A stretch of DNA of 64,000 nt from NCBI RefSeq assembly GCF_014779765.1, contig NZ_JACXZA010000003.1, positions 620,001 through 684,000 on the forward strand, read 5' to 3'. A program made the translations under genes and the position numbers. The notes under the pieces were generated by a model that searched no databases, was not told the DNA's origin, and saw nothing but the letters and a program-made list of their open reading frames with translations. Below are positions 44,689 to 52,934 of the stretch, in pieces. The DNA is from Paenibacillus terricola. Lineage in GTDB: Bacteria > Bacillota > Bacilli > Paenibacillales > Paenibacillaceae. Every line of letters begins with the position of its first letter. Within the stretch, counting starts at the first letter, position 1.

Positions 44689-45772
44689 TCCATTTCCCTC
44701 CAAGCACATATTTCACCACAATGTCCGAGACACGTTCCGCCTTGTACCCTTCCGGCACGGACCAGTTCGCCGGCAGGCTCATCATAACAGCAACTGCGCC
44801 TGCTATATTCTCAGGCTTCAAGCCGCACACCACATTACTTCCGCAATCGACCGTCTCAGGACGCTCCGTCGTATCGCGGATCGTTACGGTCGGTACGCCG
44901 AACAGGCAGCACTCCTCCTGCACCGTTCCGCTGTCCGTAATCGCAAGCCGCGCGTATTTCTCCAACTTTACAAAGTCCAGAAAGCCAAATGGTTCATACA
45001 GCTCAACTAATGGATGAAGCGTATGGGCAACGCCGCCTTCCAGCTTGGACCGGGTCCGCGGATGAACGCTGCAGACGATGCGCAGATCGGATTGGTCCGC
45101 AACCATGTTCAGCCCATCCATAATCGATCGTAGACGCGCAGGATCATCGACGTTCTCCGCTCGATGTGCCGTCACGATCACATATTGGCCTGCAGTTAGT
45201 CCAAGCCGCTCCATTATGCTGCTTGCCTCAATGCGCGGCATATAGTAGCTGAGAACCTCATGGATGGGGTTGCCCGTCTGTACGATCCGATCGGCTGGAA
45301 CTCCTTCCCGCAGCAGATTGCTTTTGCTGTATCCGGTATAAGGCATGTTGATTGTAGACACAGCATCGATGATGCGGCGGTTTTTCTCCTCCGGCACCTT
45401 CAGATCATAGCAGCGATTGCCCGCTTCCATATGAAGAACCGGAATGCCCATCCGCTCCGCAACGATAGCGCACAAGGCGCTGTTCGTATCCCCGAGCAGC
45501 AGCACGACATCCGGCTTCTCTTGCAGCAGCAGCCGCTCGATCTCTCCGAAAATCGCGGACAGCTGTGCGCCAAGCGTCTGCTTACCCGTAGACAGCGTAT
45601 AATCAGGCGGACGAACCTCCATCTCTTCGAAAAAAATGCCGCTTAACGAAGGCGAGAAATTCTGCCCGGTGTGGACGAGCGTATGCTTCTCCGCCAGCTG
45701 ATCCAGCTTTGCAATAATGAGGCTCAATCGGATAATCTCCGGTCTTGTGCCTAGAATGGTCATGACACGCAT
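44681..45772 (-). CDS. wecB: UDP-N-acetylglucosamine 2-epimerase-like enzyme
   Basis: 363-residue non-hydrolysing 2-epimerase with the family's active-site residues: Asp in GDTNS, Glu in HMEAGNR, Glu in PEEKNRR and His in TAHRAEN, with a GT-B-type double Rossmann fold. GGAGGGAAGTCC precedes ATG 45772. In a trio with a CapE-like and an RmlD-like enzyme it more likely acts as the final C2-epimerase on a UDP-L-sugar (FnlC/WbvD role) than as WecB proper, which makes UDP-ManNAc; both remain possible. Confidence 0.9.
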   Translation of the reverse strand: MRVMTILGTRPEIIRLSLIIAKLDQLAEKHTLVHTGQNFSPSLSGIFFEEMEVRPPDYTLSTGKQTLGAQLSAIFGEIERLLLQEKPDVVLLLGDTNSALCAIVAERMGIPVLHMEAGNRCYDLKVPEEKNRRIIDAVSTINMPYTGYSKSNLLREGVPADRIVQTGNPIHEVLSYYMPRIEASSIMERLGLTAGQYVIVTAHRAENVDDPARLRSIMDGLNMVADQSDLRIVCSVHPRTRSKLEGGVAHTLHPLVELYEPFGFLDFVKLEKYARLAITDSGTVQEECCLFGVPTVTIRDTTERPETVDCGSNVVCGLKPENIAGAVAVMMSLPANWSVPEGYKAERVSDIVVKYVLGGKWNV

Positions 45773-45797
45773 GGACTTCCCTCCATTCCTTCGTTAT

Positions 45798-47357
45798 TCA
45801 GCCTCGTCGTTTGCGACGCGCGCTGCGCTTGCGGGCGCTGACGCTCCGTCTTCTTGTTGAGGCACGGCCTCTCGATTTGCTAGACCGTTTCTTCCCGCCT
45901 CGGACCCTTGTGCCCCGGCGTCCTTTTCTACTGCGAGAACGGGACATTGGAGCAGGCGGCGCTGGCGTCTGAATTGCGACCGACAGCTCCAACCGCCCGA
46001 TCGGCTCGCCTTTCGGCAGCGCGTGGATCGTTGCATCATCGATCTCCATTATCTGATCAAGCGAGTAACCTGCTTCGATAACCGCCGCCTCCGAGCGGAA
46101 AGGCCGAAGGATGCCACCCTCCAGCAAATAAATGACGGGACCGCTGCCGCGTACGAGATGTGGAACCCGAATCGTATTCGCTCGAAGCAGCTCGAGCAGC
46201 CGAAGCAGCTTGATCCGGTAAGCAGTCAATCCGTATGCCAGGTCGGCTGCATGCGCATTTTTCTCCCCGATGGTGTATAGATCACCGGAGTGGAGCAGCG
46301 CGTCCACACGCGCGATTAGACCGCCAATGTCGCCAACAGGTACTGCATTCGCTGCGTTGCCGGTAGCTGCCATAATTTCAGCTAGTCCGCCTGATGCGAA
46401 GGCAACGACTGGTTTTTTGAAAATAAGCCCTTCAAGCGCCGTTAGACCGAAGCCTTCTGCTGTTAGGCTGGGCACGACAAGCAAATCGAACGCTGGATAG
46501 ATCGTCTCGATCTGGTCCTCGAACTGCACCCATCTGAACCGTTCCAACAGTCCAGCTTGCCTAACCATATCGATGCCAGAGTCGAACAGTGGCCGGTCGA
46601 CCGGATTGCCAACGACCAGAAACATGGCATTCGGGTGGCGCGTTGCGATTTCGATCGACATTTTGATATAAGGGATAAAGCCTTTGTTCTCGTAAATCGA
46701 GGAAGCGATAAAGCCAATCAGCTTATGCTGATGCTTAATGGCAAGCCGGTTGCGCCTGTTCTCCCGATTCGTCAGCCAGCTTGTAGGGCGTAGTGCATCG
46801 ATATGCCAGGATGGCGGGAGCAGCATCATTCGGTGTGCCAGATGAGGGAAGAACATTCGGATCGGCTGCAAGGTCGATTCGGAAATGCCGACGATCCAAT
46901 CGGAGTAACGCTCGATAAGGGCAACAGAAGCGGAAGTATACGGGGTTAGTCTAATCGTCTCCATCAGCATCCAGACGACTGGAATGCCTAACTCCTTCGC
47001 TGCAATTGCAGGCATCGGGTGTACCGAGGTGCTCACTAGCACAACATCAGGACGCTGTTCAGCGAGCAGCTGCACTAGCGCTGCGTAGTCGGAGTGGCTT
47101 CTGAACTTATGCAGCTCTTCCATCAGATGCGGCTGCGACAGATAGAGCGGAACCGAGATTGGAATCGGCTGAACGATTATCGCAACGCCCGCCTGTTCGG
47201 CTTGAGCCGACAAATACCCGGTATTCGGAACGACAAGCGTACAGTTGAAGTATGGAATCAGCTCCTTCAGCATGAACAGCAGCAGCTTCTCCGCTCCGGT
47301 AATATACGACTGGCTGCAAATGTGAGAGAAAGCGAACAACCGAGGCTTGGAACGCAA
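45798..47357 (-). CDS. family 4 glycosyltransferase with basic C-terminal tail
   Basis: 519 residues. TTG 47357 is the start because AGGAGGTGAGG lies 8 bases before it. GT-B fold about 1-385, with the E-x7-E motif EGFGLTALE. Residues about 395-460 form a small extra domain (GSGPVIYLLEGGILRPF ... PKGEPIGRL) that also occurs in the GT2 at 51516. The last 50 residues are almost only Arg, Lys, Ser and Gly. First gene of the operon 47357-41196, with a hairpin in its leader. Confidence 0.88.
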   Translation of the reverse strand: MRSKPRLFAFSHICSQSYITGAEKLLLFMLKELIPYFNCTLVVPNTGYLSAQAEQAGVAIIVQPIPISVPLYLSQPHLMEELHKFRSHSDYAALVQLLAEQRPDVVLVSTSVHPMPAIAAKELGIPVVWMLMETIRLTPYTSASVALIERYSDWIVGISESTLQPIRMFFPHLAHRMMLLPPSWHIDALRPTSWLTNRENRRNRLAIKHQHKLIGFIASSIYENKGFIPYIKMSIEIATRHPNAMFLVVGNPVDRPLFDSGIDMVRQAGLLERFRWVQFEDQIETIYPAFDLLVVPSLTAEGFGLTALEGLIFKKPVVAFASGGLAEIMAATGNAANAVPVGDIGGLIARVDALLHSGDLYTIGEKNAHAADLAYGLTAYRIKLLRLLELLRANTIRVPHLVRGSGPVIYLLEGGILRPFRSEAAVIEAGYSLDQIMEIDDATIHALPKGEPIGRLELSVAIQTPAPPAPMSRSRSRKGRRGTRVRGGKKRSSKSRGRASTRRRSVSARKRSARRKRRG

Positions 47358-47388
47358 ACAGACCTCACCTCCTACAAGTTTTGCTGCC

Positions 47389-47416
47389 GCTTATTCATCC
47401 CTTAGGATGAATAAGC
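47389..47416. promoter_or_regulatory. hairpin in the leader of the 47357 operon
   Basis: GCTTATTCATCC, loop CTTA, GGATGAATAAGC: perfect 12-bp stem that ends about 12 bases before the RBS of the TTG-started glycosyltransferase. No U tract follows. It may modulate translation of the first gene. Confidence 0.5.
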
Positions 47417-47631
47417 AGCAGTAACACTTCGCAATCAACAATTCCTACTTCTGAAACAAATCTAGCTTCCATAGCATCGAAAGGCCTTCATCGCATCGAT
47501 GAAACCAGCACAACCATTAGCTTTGCAAGCACCCTGTCGCTATGAAATGCTGCTACCTTTATATCTTCGTTTCTATAATATATTGACGAGACGTTGGAAC
47601 CGGCACGACAGATAGACCTGCACCAAATGCA
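47417..47631. other. intergenic promoter region between the two glycan operons
   Basis: About 215 bases with no gene. It must hold the promoter for the operon starting at 47357. AT-rich stretches such as TATATTATAG (minus strand, near 47580) are present, but no box pair with correct spacing was identified. Confidence 0.4.
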
Positions 47632-47683
47632 CAAAAAATCGGCGGTACGAACACCGCACATGACGTGCGGCATCCGACCGCCG
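47632..47683 (-). terminator. intrinsic terminator of the large glycosylation operon
   Basis: On the minus strand CGGCGGT...ACCGCCG encloses CCGCAC/GTGCGG, followed by ATTTTTTG, about 50 bases after the CgeB-like stop. It defines the 3' end of the operon that starts at 57410. Confidence 0.85.
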
Positions 47684-47730
47684 AGCAATCGTCTAACCGT
47701 CTATCCAAGGTGAAGCGGCTGTCGTCGTCT

Positions 47731-48879
47731 TTATACTCCGAACAGAATGGCCAGCATCGTCTCCAGCCGTTTCACGTACGTATGCTCACGCAGCGTCCGA
47801 TGCAAGCCCCGCAGCGCGATCAGCCTCCGTTCCTGCTCGTGAGCCAGGTAATACTCGATTTTCTCGATCATTTCCTGCGGCGAAGAGTACGTTACGATCT
47901 CGATGTCGGGCAGGTAGTAGAGCGGCAGATCCATTCGAATGTCGGTCAGCTGGAGCGTTGCGCAAGCCGATATTTCGAATGTCCGCGGGTTCGGAGATAC
48001 CGCATTAATTGCTAGACTATTATTGTTGAACGATTCATCGTCGTGCGCTCGATGCATGTTAATGACTATTTTGGCTCCGTTATAGTTAGCAGCTGTCTCA
48101 TCTGGCTCCATCCACCTGCTTGTAATCTTAGGCGCCAGCTTCGAGTAGTCGCGCAGCCGCTCCCACCAGATGCCGGTAATGAGCGTATCCTTAGTTTGCA
48201 GATAATCGGATATCTGATCGAAGAACCCTACGCGTTTCCAATAAGCCGAACCAACGAAGCTTATCTCTTTGCGTGCGCTTCGCGGCGGGTTGCCCGGACG
48301 GAACACAGTTGGATATACCCCTAGCGGCAGATGATGAACATTCTGGCAGCCAAGCGCCTGATAGAAAGGCACGCACGTCCGTTCAAGCGTGAACACATGG
48401 TCATAGTGCGGCGCAAGACGTGAAGTAATGTCCGTATAGTAGGGATCATCCGTAAACCATACGACAATTCGAATGCCTTCACGCCGAATCGCGTCCACCT
48501 CGGTCGTCTCGAATTCCAGCCCGTCCAGTACGATTACAACGTCGGGTCTAAGTCTTGCAGCGATTTCGGCAACCGGCAGCTTGGCACTCGCGATACTAAC
48601 GCGTACAGCGAGCATTCGAAGCGTCTCCGCGATTGCTTCATCTAGCGGCGAATACGGAAAACCTTTGCCAGTCGCAACGAACAGCACATGAATCGGACGA
48701 ATCTGAACAGACTGCGGTATAGATTGAATGAGCGCCTCGCATTGTCCATACCAGTAGCCATGTTCCCATCCTAGGGCATAAGCGGCCTCTCTTCCATGCA
48801 ATCTCGATCCCCCCTTTGCCGTTCGATGCTTGTCATGGCGAATCGGAGTTGGCAATTTTACCACCCTCTCTTCCTGCAT
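47731..48879 (-). CDS. CgeB-like glycosyltransferase
   Basis: 382-residue protein of the CgeB type (N-terminal DUF3880-like domain and C-terminal Glyco_trans_1_2 domain: VVWFTDDPYYTD, LPLGVYPTVF, SFVGSAYWKR, INMHRAHDDESFNN, RTFEISACATLQLTD). B. subtilis CgeB acts in glycosylation of the outer spore crust. Residues about 30-50 carry a tetrad segment AYALGWEHGYWYGQ preceded by Arg/Lys/His. It is 18 bases after the paralogue encoded upstream and is the last gene of the operon. Confidence 0.85.
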   Translation of the reverse strand: MQEERVVKLPTPIRHDKHRTAKGGSRLHGREAAYALGWEHGYWYGQCEALIQSIPQSVQIRPIHVLFVATGKGFPYSPLDEAIAETLRMLAVRVSIASAKLPVAEIAARLRPDVVIVLDGLEFETTEVDAIRREGIRIVVWFTDDPYYTDITSRLAPHYDHVFTLERTCVPFYQALGCQNVHHLPLGVYPTVFRPGNPPRSARKEISFVGSAYWKRVGFFDQISDYLQTKDTLITGIWWERLRDYSKLAPKITSRWMEPDETAANYNGAKIVINMHRAHDDESFNNNSLAINAVSPNPRTFEISACATLQLTDIRMDLPLYYLPDIEIVTYSSPQEMIEKIEYYLAHEQERRLIALRGLHRTLREHTYVKRLETMLAILFGV

Positions 48880-48897
48880 TAGACTGCACCTTAGGCG

Positions 48898-50013
48898 CTA
48901 CAATCTGTTCGAATAACCTAGAACCTGCATCAGCCGAGTCATCCTCGACAAGTAAGTATGCTCCCGCCTAGTTCGCACAAGACCGCGAATAGCAATCAAA
49001 CGGCGAGCCTCTTCATTAGCTAGATAGTAACGAATCTTATCGGCGAGCTCGACCGCGCTGCCATAAGTCTCGAGTTCCACGCCAGGCCGATAGTACGTGC
49101 CTAAATCTTCCCGAATGTCCGTCAGCTGCATCGTGCCGCATGCCGCAATCTCATACGTACGCGGATTTATCGAGCGGCCTGGGTATTGATAGCTGTTCTT
49201 ATTGTCTGAACCGGCTTCCGTCGTCCGATGTAGATTGATAACAATTCGTGCGCCATTGTAATACGCGGCTGATTCCTCGATCGGCAGCCAGCCGTGGCGT
49301 ATGAATGGCTTCAGCAGCTGATATTCCTTCAGGCGGTCCCACAAGCCGCCTGCAATGAATACATTCAAGCCTGCAAGCTGCTGCGCGATCGCATCAAACA
49401 TTTGCACCCGGTTCCAGAACCCCTGACCGATGAAGCATACGTCCGACATATAGCTGCTCCCTACACGCATTGGCTTGAATATTCCAATATCGACTCCAAG
49501 CGGCATATAGTGAACTTCTCTGCATCCGAGCAACTGGTATAACGGAATCGTGCTCAGCTCGTGCGTCAATATCGTATCGTAATGCGGTGCTATAATGACG
49601 GTATCATCGGTAACGTACGGGTCATCGGCGAACCAGATGATGGTTCGGATACCAGCTGCACGAATTCGGTCAACCTGCGCGAGATGATCATCAGGGAAAA
49701 CATGCAGACCATTCAACACGAGCACGAAATCCGGACGAATAAGCAATGCCTGCTCTGCCATGCTCACCGCTTCAACAACATGCAGCTCCCTTACCGACTG
49801 GCGAAGCGCTTGGATAATCCCATCATCAATGGCTTGAAAGCCTTGCGGCACGTATAGAACCCGCAAGTTGTACACCATAGGAACTGGCGGATTGGCGAGC
49901 CGCATAGCAGCCTCGCAAGCACCGTCCCGCCAGCCGATCCGATATCCATCCACCAGCCCTCGCTCATGCGAGTCTGCTGCTAACGCGGCTTGAGGCCGCT
50001 TTATCCAGCTCAT
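48898..50013 (-). CDS. CgeB-like glycosyltransferase (paralogue)
   Basis: 371 residues from ATG 50013, chosen because AAGGGGTGA lies just upstream; the frame also opens at 50058 without an RBS. Same layout as the next gene in the operon: tetrad segment GYRIGWRDGACEAAM (about 22-37), then IIWFADDPYVTD, YMPLGVDIGIF, CFIGQGFWNR, INLHRTTEAG and RTYEIAACGTMQLTD. Likely works with its paralogue as a pair on the same acceptor. Confidence 0.85.
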   Translation of the reverse strand: MSWIKRPQAALAADSHERGLVDGYRIGWRDGACEAAMRLANPPVPMVYNLRVLYVPQGFQAIDDGIIQALRQSVRELHVVEAVSMAEQALLIRPDFVLVLNGLHVFPDDHLAQVDRIRAAGIRTIIWFADDPYVTDDTVIIAPHYDTILTHELSTIPLYQLLGCREVHYMPLGVDIGIFKPMRVGSSYMSDVCFIGQGFWNRVQMFDAIAQQLAGLNVFIAGGLWDRLKEYQLLKPFIRHGWLPIEESAAYYNGARIVINLHRTTEAGSDNKNSYQYPGRSINPRTYEIAACGTMQLTDIREDLGTYYRPGVELETYGSAVELADKIRYYLANEEARRLIAIRGLVRTRREHTYLSRMTRLMQVLGYSNRL

Positions 50014-50215
50014 ACCGTTCACCCCTTCTCCACAATATGCTCTCCATGTCGAGCGCACACGGGTATATGCGTACGGGCTGCAAAATTGGCTGATGACGGG
50101 TATCCGCCTGTCCGATATTGGGCCACACGACGCACGAATAGCCCGGCTTGCACGTCACGGATCGTAGGATCCGTCGGCGCTAACCGGGCGCTATCTAGGA
50201 CAACGCGGCATTGTG

Positions 50216-50497
50216 TTATGGCTGATTCTCGTACGCAATCTGATGACCATCCTCGAACCCTTTGGCAAAGCCTGTATTATACCCTTCGTTGTAGGCTGTG
50301 TCATACCCTTGATTATACGATGGCTCCCGTCCCGTCCGCGGAACGGTATGCTTACGCGGTATACGCCGCTTCGTGACCGATTTCTTCGACCGTCGTGTAG
50401 AAGTCGTTTTCCGCTTGGACGATGCCGCCTTCTGACCTCTCTTCGAAGTTGTTCTGGAAGTCCGGCGCGCTCTCCGTTTGCTGCTTTTCACTGCCAT
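50216..50497 (-). CDS. small Lys/Arg/Ser-rich protein with [GA]-aromatic tetrads
   Basis: 93 residues, unrecognised. The first 55 are Lys/Arg/Ser/Thr-rich, nearly free of hydrophobics and very basic. The last 35 are seven tandem tetrads of the form [GA][YFH]xx (GYDT AYNE GYNT GFAK GFED). The same tetrads link basic segments to catalytic domains in three glycosyltransferases of this operon, so a scaffold or docking role is suggested. ATG 50497 overlaps the stop of the upstream gene (TAATG). Confidence 0.6.
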   Translation of the reverse strand: MAVKSSKRRARRTSRTTSKRGQKAASSKRKTTSTRRSKKSVTKRRIPRKHTVPRTGREPSYNQGYDTAYNEGYNTGFAKGFEDGHQIAYENQP

Positions 50498-50796
50498 TAC
50501 GAATGATCCCCCCTGGTCCTCCGCTGCCTGCCGCTCGCTTGCTGATTAATCCACGGTCCGGACGGCCGGCCCTGCCGCCGCTGTCCGAATCGAATGCCGA
50601 CCACAGACTCCGTCAGCGTCTGCTGCATCTGGCTCAACTGCGCGATGTTGTCGCGAAGGGACTTCGCGACCGGATCGGCGTGAACGGATACATCGGCAAT
50701 CGATTCCAGAATGCGGGCCAGCGCTTTCTGGCTGCGCGCAATCGAGCTGACCAGCTCAAGCTTAACCTCGCGTTCTCGTTCGGCTAACCGACTCAC
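50497..50796 (-). CDS. small helical hypothetical protein A
   Basis: 99 residues, unrecognised, no signal peptide. The first 70 residues are predicted helical (heptad-like LAEREREVKLELVSSIARSQKALARIL), and the last 30 are Gly/Arg/Gln-rich and disordered. It overlaps both neighbours (TAATG into the next gene, 4 bases with the previous one), so synthesis is tightly coupled within the glycosylation operon. Related in layout to the two small proteins encoded upstream. Confidence 0.6.
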   Translation of the reverse strand: MSRLAEREREVKLELVSSIARSQKALARILESIADVSVHADPVAKSLRDNIAQLSQMQQTLTESVVGIRFGQRRQGRPSGPWINQQASGRQRRTRGDHS

Positions 50797-51143
50797 GGAT
50801 GAACTCCTGGTCCCGGTCCGCCGAGCATACCGCCGTTATCGTCACCTTCTAAACCATGTTCCAGTGCGACGCGCATAACGGCATTCATTCCCCTGCCTAT
50901 CTTGGTGAGCCCGTCAATGACCTCCACGATCTGATCGTGCATGCGCAGCGACTCCTTCAATTGCTGTTGCTGCTCATAATAAGCGTCTGACGAGACGTGA
51001 TTGCATATCCAGTTTCTCACTTTCTCCGCTTCAACCGCTTTGGCTTCCAATATCATTGAAATGTCCCATTGCAGCTTGGCGGCAGTATCCAGCATGCGCT
51101 GAAAGGCCTGCTCGCGTCCCGCCATATCATTGCCGCCTCCCAT
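50793..51143 (-). CDS. small helical hypothetical protein B
   Basis: 116 residues, unrecognised: helical about 5-95 (REQAFQRMLDTAAKLQWDISMILEAKAVEAEKVRNWI; DQIVEVIDGLTKIGRGMNAVM), with a Gly/Pro-rich end. It is a soluble four-helix-type candidate. The pattern of a helix around repeated A/L-x-x-I-L-E-A resembles helical protein C, so these may be paralogues that form a complex. Confidence 0.6.
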   Translation of the reverse strand: MGGGNDMAGREQAFQRMLDTAAKLQWDISMILEAKAVEAEKVRNWICNHVSSDAYYEQQQQLKESLRMHDQIVEVIDGLTKIGRGMNAVMRVALEHGLEGDDNGGMLGGPGPGVHP

Positions 51144-51155
51144 GGTTCATCATTG

Positions 51156-51476
51156 CTATTCTTCGTCTTCCATTTCCATAATGACGTGATACATTTGCTC
51201 CGCCATCATTTCTTGCAGCTCTGCCACACTGAACAAATACGCGATGACGCTCTTCGTCACCCCGCTCGCTTGATCGAGAAGCCCTGCGAAGCCGCCGAAC
51301 TCGGGGTCTTCATCCGGCAGCGCGTGAACCATCTGCGCCATGCGGACAGCTACATGCCGTTGTGCCTCCAGCACGCGGGCGACTTGCCGGCTCGTATGTG
51401 ATACATGCTCAATCAGCGCGTCTACGGAATCCTCCACTGGCGCCGCCCCTTTCACTAAGTTCTGCTGTTTCAGCAT
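51156..51476 (-). CDS. small helical hypothetical protein C
   Basis: 106 residues, unrecognised: helices about 15-50 (VDALIEHVSHTSRQVARVLEAQRHVAVRMAQMV) and 65-105 (acidic end MEMEDEE). Contains the phrase RVLEAQ, matching the ILEA and RILES phrases of proteins B and A. Lies 12 bases before protein B. The only nearby GGAG is close to ATG 51476, so the start is less certain. Confidence 0.55.
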   Translation of the reverse strand: MLKQQNLVKGAAPVEDSVDALIEHVSHTSRQVARVLEAQRHVAVRMAQMVHALPDEDPEFGGFAGLLDQASGVTKSVIAYLFSVAELQEMMAEQMYHVIMEMEDEE

Positions 51477-51515
51477 ATGCTCCGCCAGCCGTACGGTGAC
51501 TGGGCTTGCTGGTCG

Positions 51516-52889
51516 CTATAGCGATTGGCGAAGCACAACCGGCGCAATGATCGGAAGTTCATCCTGCAGACTGCTCAGCTCCGTGTCATCCATAAGCCGC
51601 GTCTGCCCCCGATCCAGTCCCCAGCGCTCTGCTGCTTCCTGCGTTGCAACCCGCCGTTTCGTTCCTGCTTCAACCCAATACCGCAAGCCATCGGCGCTTG
51701 CAGCGAGCGATCCAGCAGCTCCGCTCTGTGCAGACAGAATAGCAGGATCATTCGCTTCAATCGGTTCTCCAATCGGATACCTTCGCATATCCAGCTGCGA
51801 CAGCCTAGCTACCGGCAGCATCGCATTGCCTGTCAGAGGACGCCGTTTCCCATTGTCCAGCCAGTAGATCGTTTCCCCGACACCTTTCACAAGCACATGA
51901 TTCGGATAAAAATCGGTCAACCCGCCTGCCCGAGGCATCGTACCGAACAGCTCATCCCGCTGAATCCGCCATTCATTCACCAAGTGAATGAGCTCGTGCG
52001 GGTTTCCCCATTTGCTCATATAGAAACGCATATTACGTTCGTTAATGCTCTCGAACTGCTGACCGGTCGCTTTCATGCTGACGCTTCCGAAATGGTGGAT
52101 GAACGAATCCCTCGCAATGACAAGCGAATATCCCTGCAGTCGCACACGGATGTTGTAATCGTCATCCTCGAAGTTGCCAACCTCGAACCCTTCGTCCAAA
52201 TAGCCGACCTTCTCCAGCAACTCACGCCGGAACAGTAGACAGAAGCCGACCAGACGGTCCGTTCGAATCCATCTTGCAGAGTTTAACTCGTTGTTACGCC
52301 GCGCGAATTCGTACATATCGACGATATCCGTATAAGGAACATCAATCTGCTGATCGCCGCTAATATAGTTCGTAACCGGCCCGACCATCCCGATCTTCGA
52401 CTCGCTGTTCAGACAAGCGAGCATGTTATCGAGCCAATTATCCGTTACAAGCGTATCATTGTTGAGCAGCAGCAGCGTTGTCCCCTTCGCCATCATCAGC
52501 CCGATATTGACAGCGCCTGCGAACCCATGGTTGTCCGCAAGTATCCGATATCGCACCTGCGAGCCAATCTGCTTCAAATACTCCGCGGTTTCATCCGTTG
52601 AGCCATTATCAACAATGATAATCTCGTAAGGAAGATCGGTGTGCTCGCTGATGCTCTCCACACAAGACTTCAAATATTTCGCCTGATTATAAGTCGGTAT
52701 TATGATGCTCGTGCCGTCGAATAACGTCTCAAAGCTTTCGATTCCGGCGCGCTTTCCATCTTCGTATCCTGCACCGTATCCTAACTCCTGCCGTGTTGGT
52801 TGTGTTGTGGAAGAACGCCTTACAGCTCTTGGCGCTTTACGCCGTGAGCGTCGCCGGGAGCCTCGAAGCTGACGCAATGTGCTTCTCAT
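51516..52889 (-). CDS. family 2 glycosyltransferase with basic N-terminus and extra C-terminal domain
   Basis: 457 residues from ATG 52889, which has AGAGGATG at correct spacing; ATG 52898 would touch the RBS. Order: Arg-rich start (about 1-30), tetrads GYGAGYEDGKRAG (about 37-49), GT2 catalytic domain about 55-310 (SIIIPTYNQAKYL, VDNGST, LLNNDT, NFEDDDYNIRVRLQG), then about 330-455 the extra domain VKGVGETIYWLDNGKRRPL ... PIGEPI and a second related unit. Resembles rhamnosyltransferase-like GT2 enzymes that act on proteins or polysaccharides. Confidence 0.87.
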   Translation of the reverse strand: MRSTLRQLRGSRRRSRRKAPRAVRRSSTTQPTRQELGYGAGYEDGKRAGIESFETLFDGTSIIIPTYNQAKYLKSCVESISEHTDLPYEIIIVDNGSTDETAEYLKQIGSQVRYRILADNHGFAGAVNIGLMMAKGTTLLLLNNDTLVTDNWLDNMLACLNSESKIGMVGPVTNYISGDQQIDVPYTDIVDMYEFARRNNELNSARWIRTDRLVGFCLLFRRELLEKVGYLDEGFEVGNFEDDDYNIRVRLQGYSLVIARDSFIHHFGSVSMKATGQQFESINERNMRFYMSKWGNPHELIHLVNEWRIQRDELFGTMPRAGGLTDFYPNHVLVKGVGETIYWLDNGKRRPLTGNAMLPVARLSQLDMRRYPIGEPIEANDPAILSAQSGAAGSLAASADGLRYWVEAGTKRRVATQEAAERWGLDRGQTRLMDDTELSSLQDELPIIAPVVLRQSL

Positions 52890-52934
52890 GCTCTTCATCC
52901 TCTTTCTGGACCAAAGTTAAAGAGGTAGTTCAAC

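Noticed and set aside
49964-50158. 64-codon frame between the CgeB-like gene and the basic protein
   Set aside because: It overlaps the start of the CgeB-like gene, has no RBS and shows no recognisable pattern.
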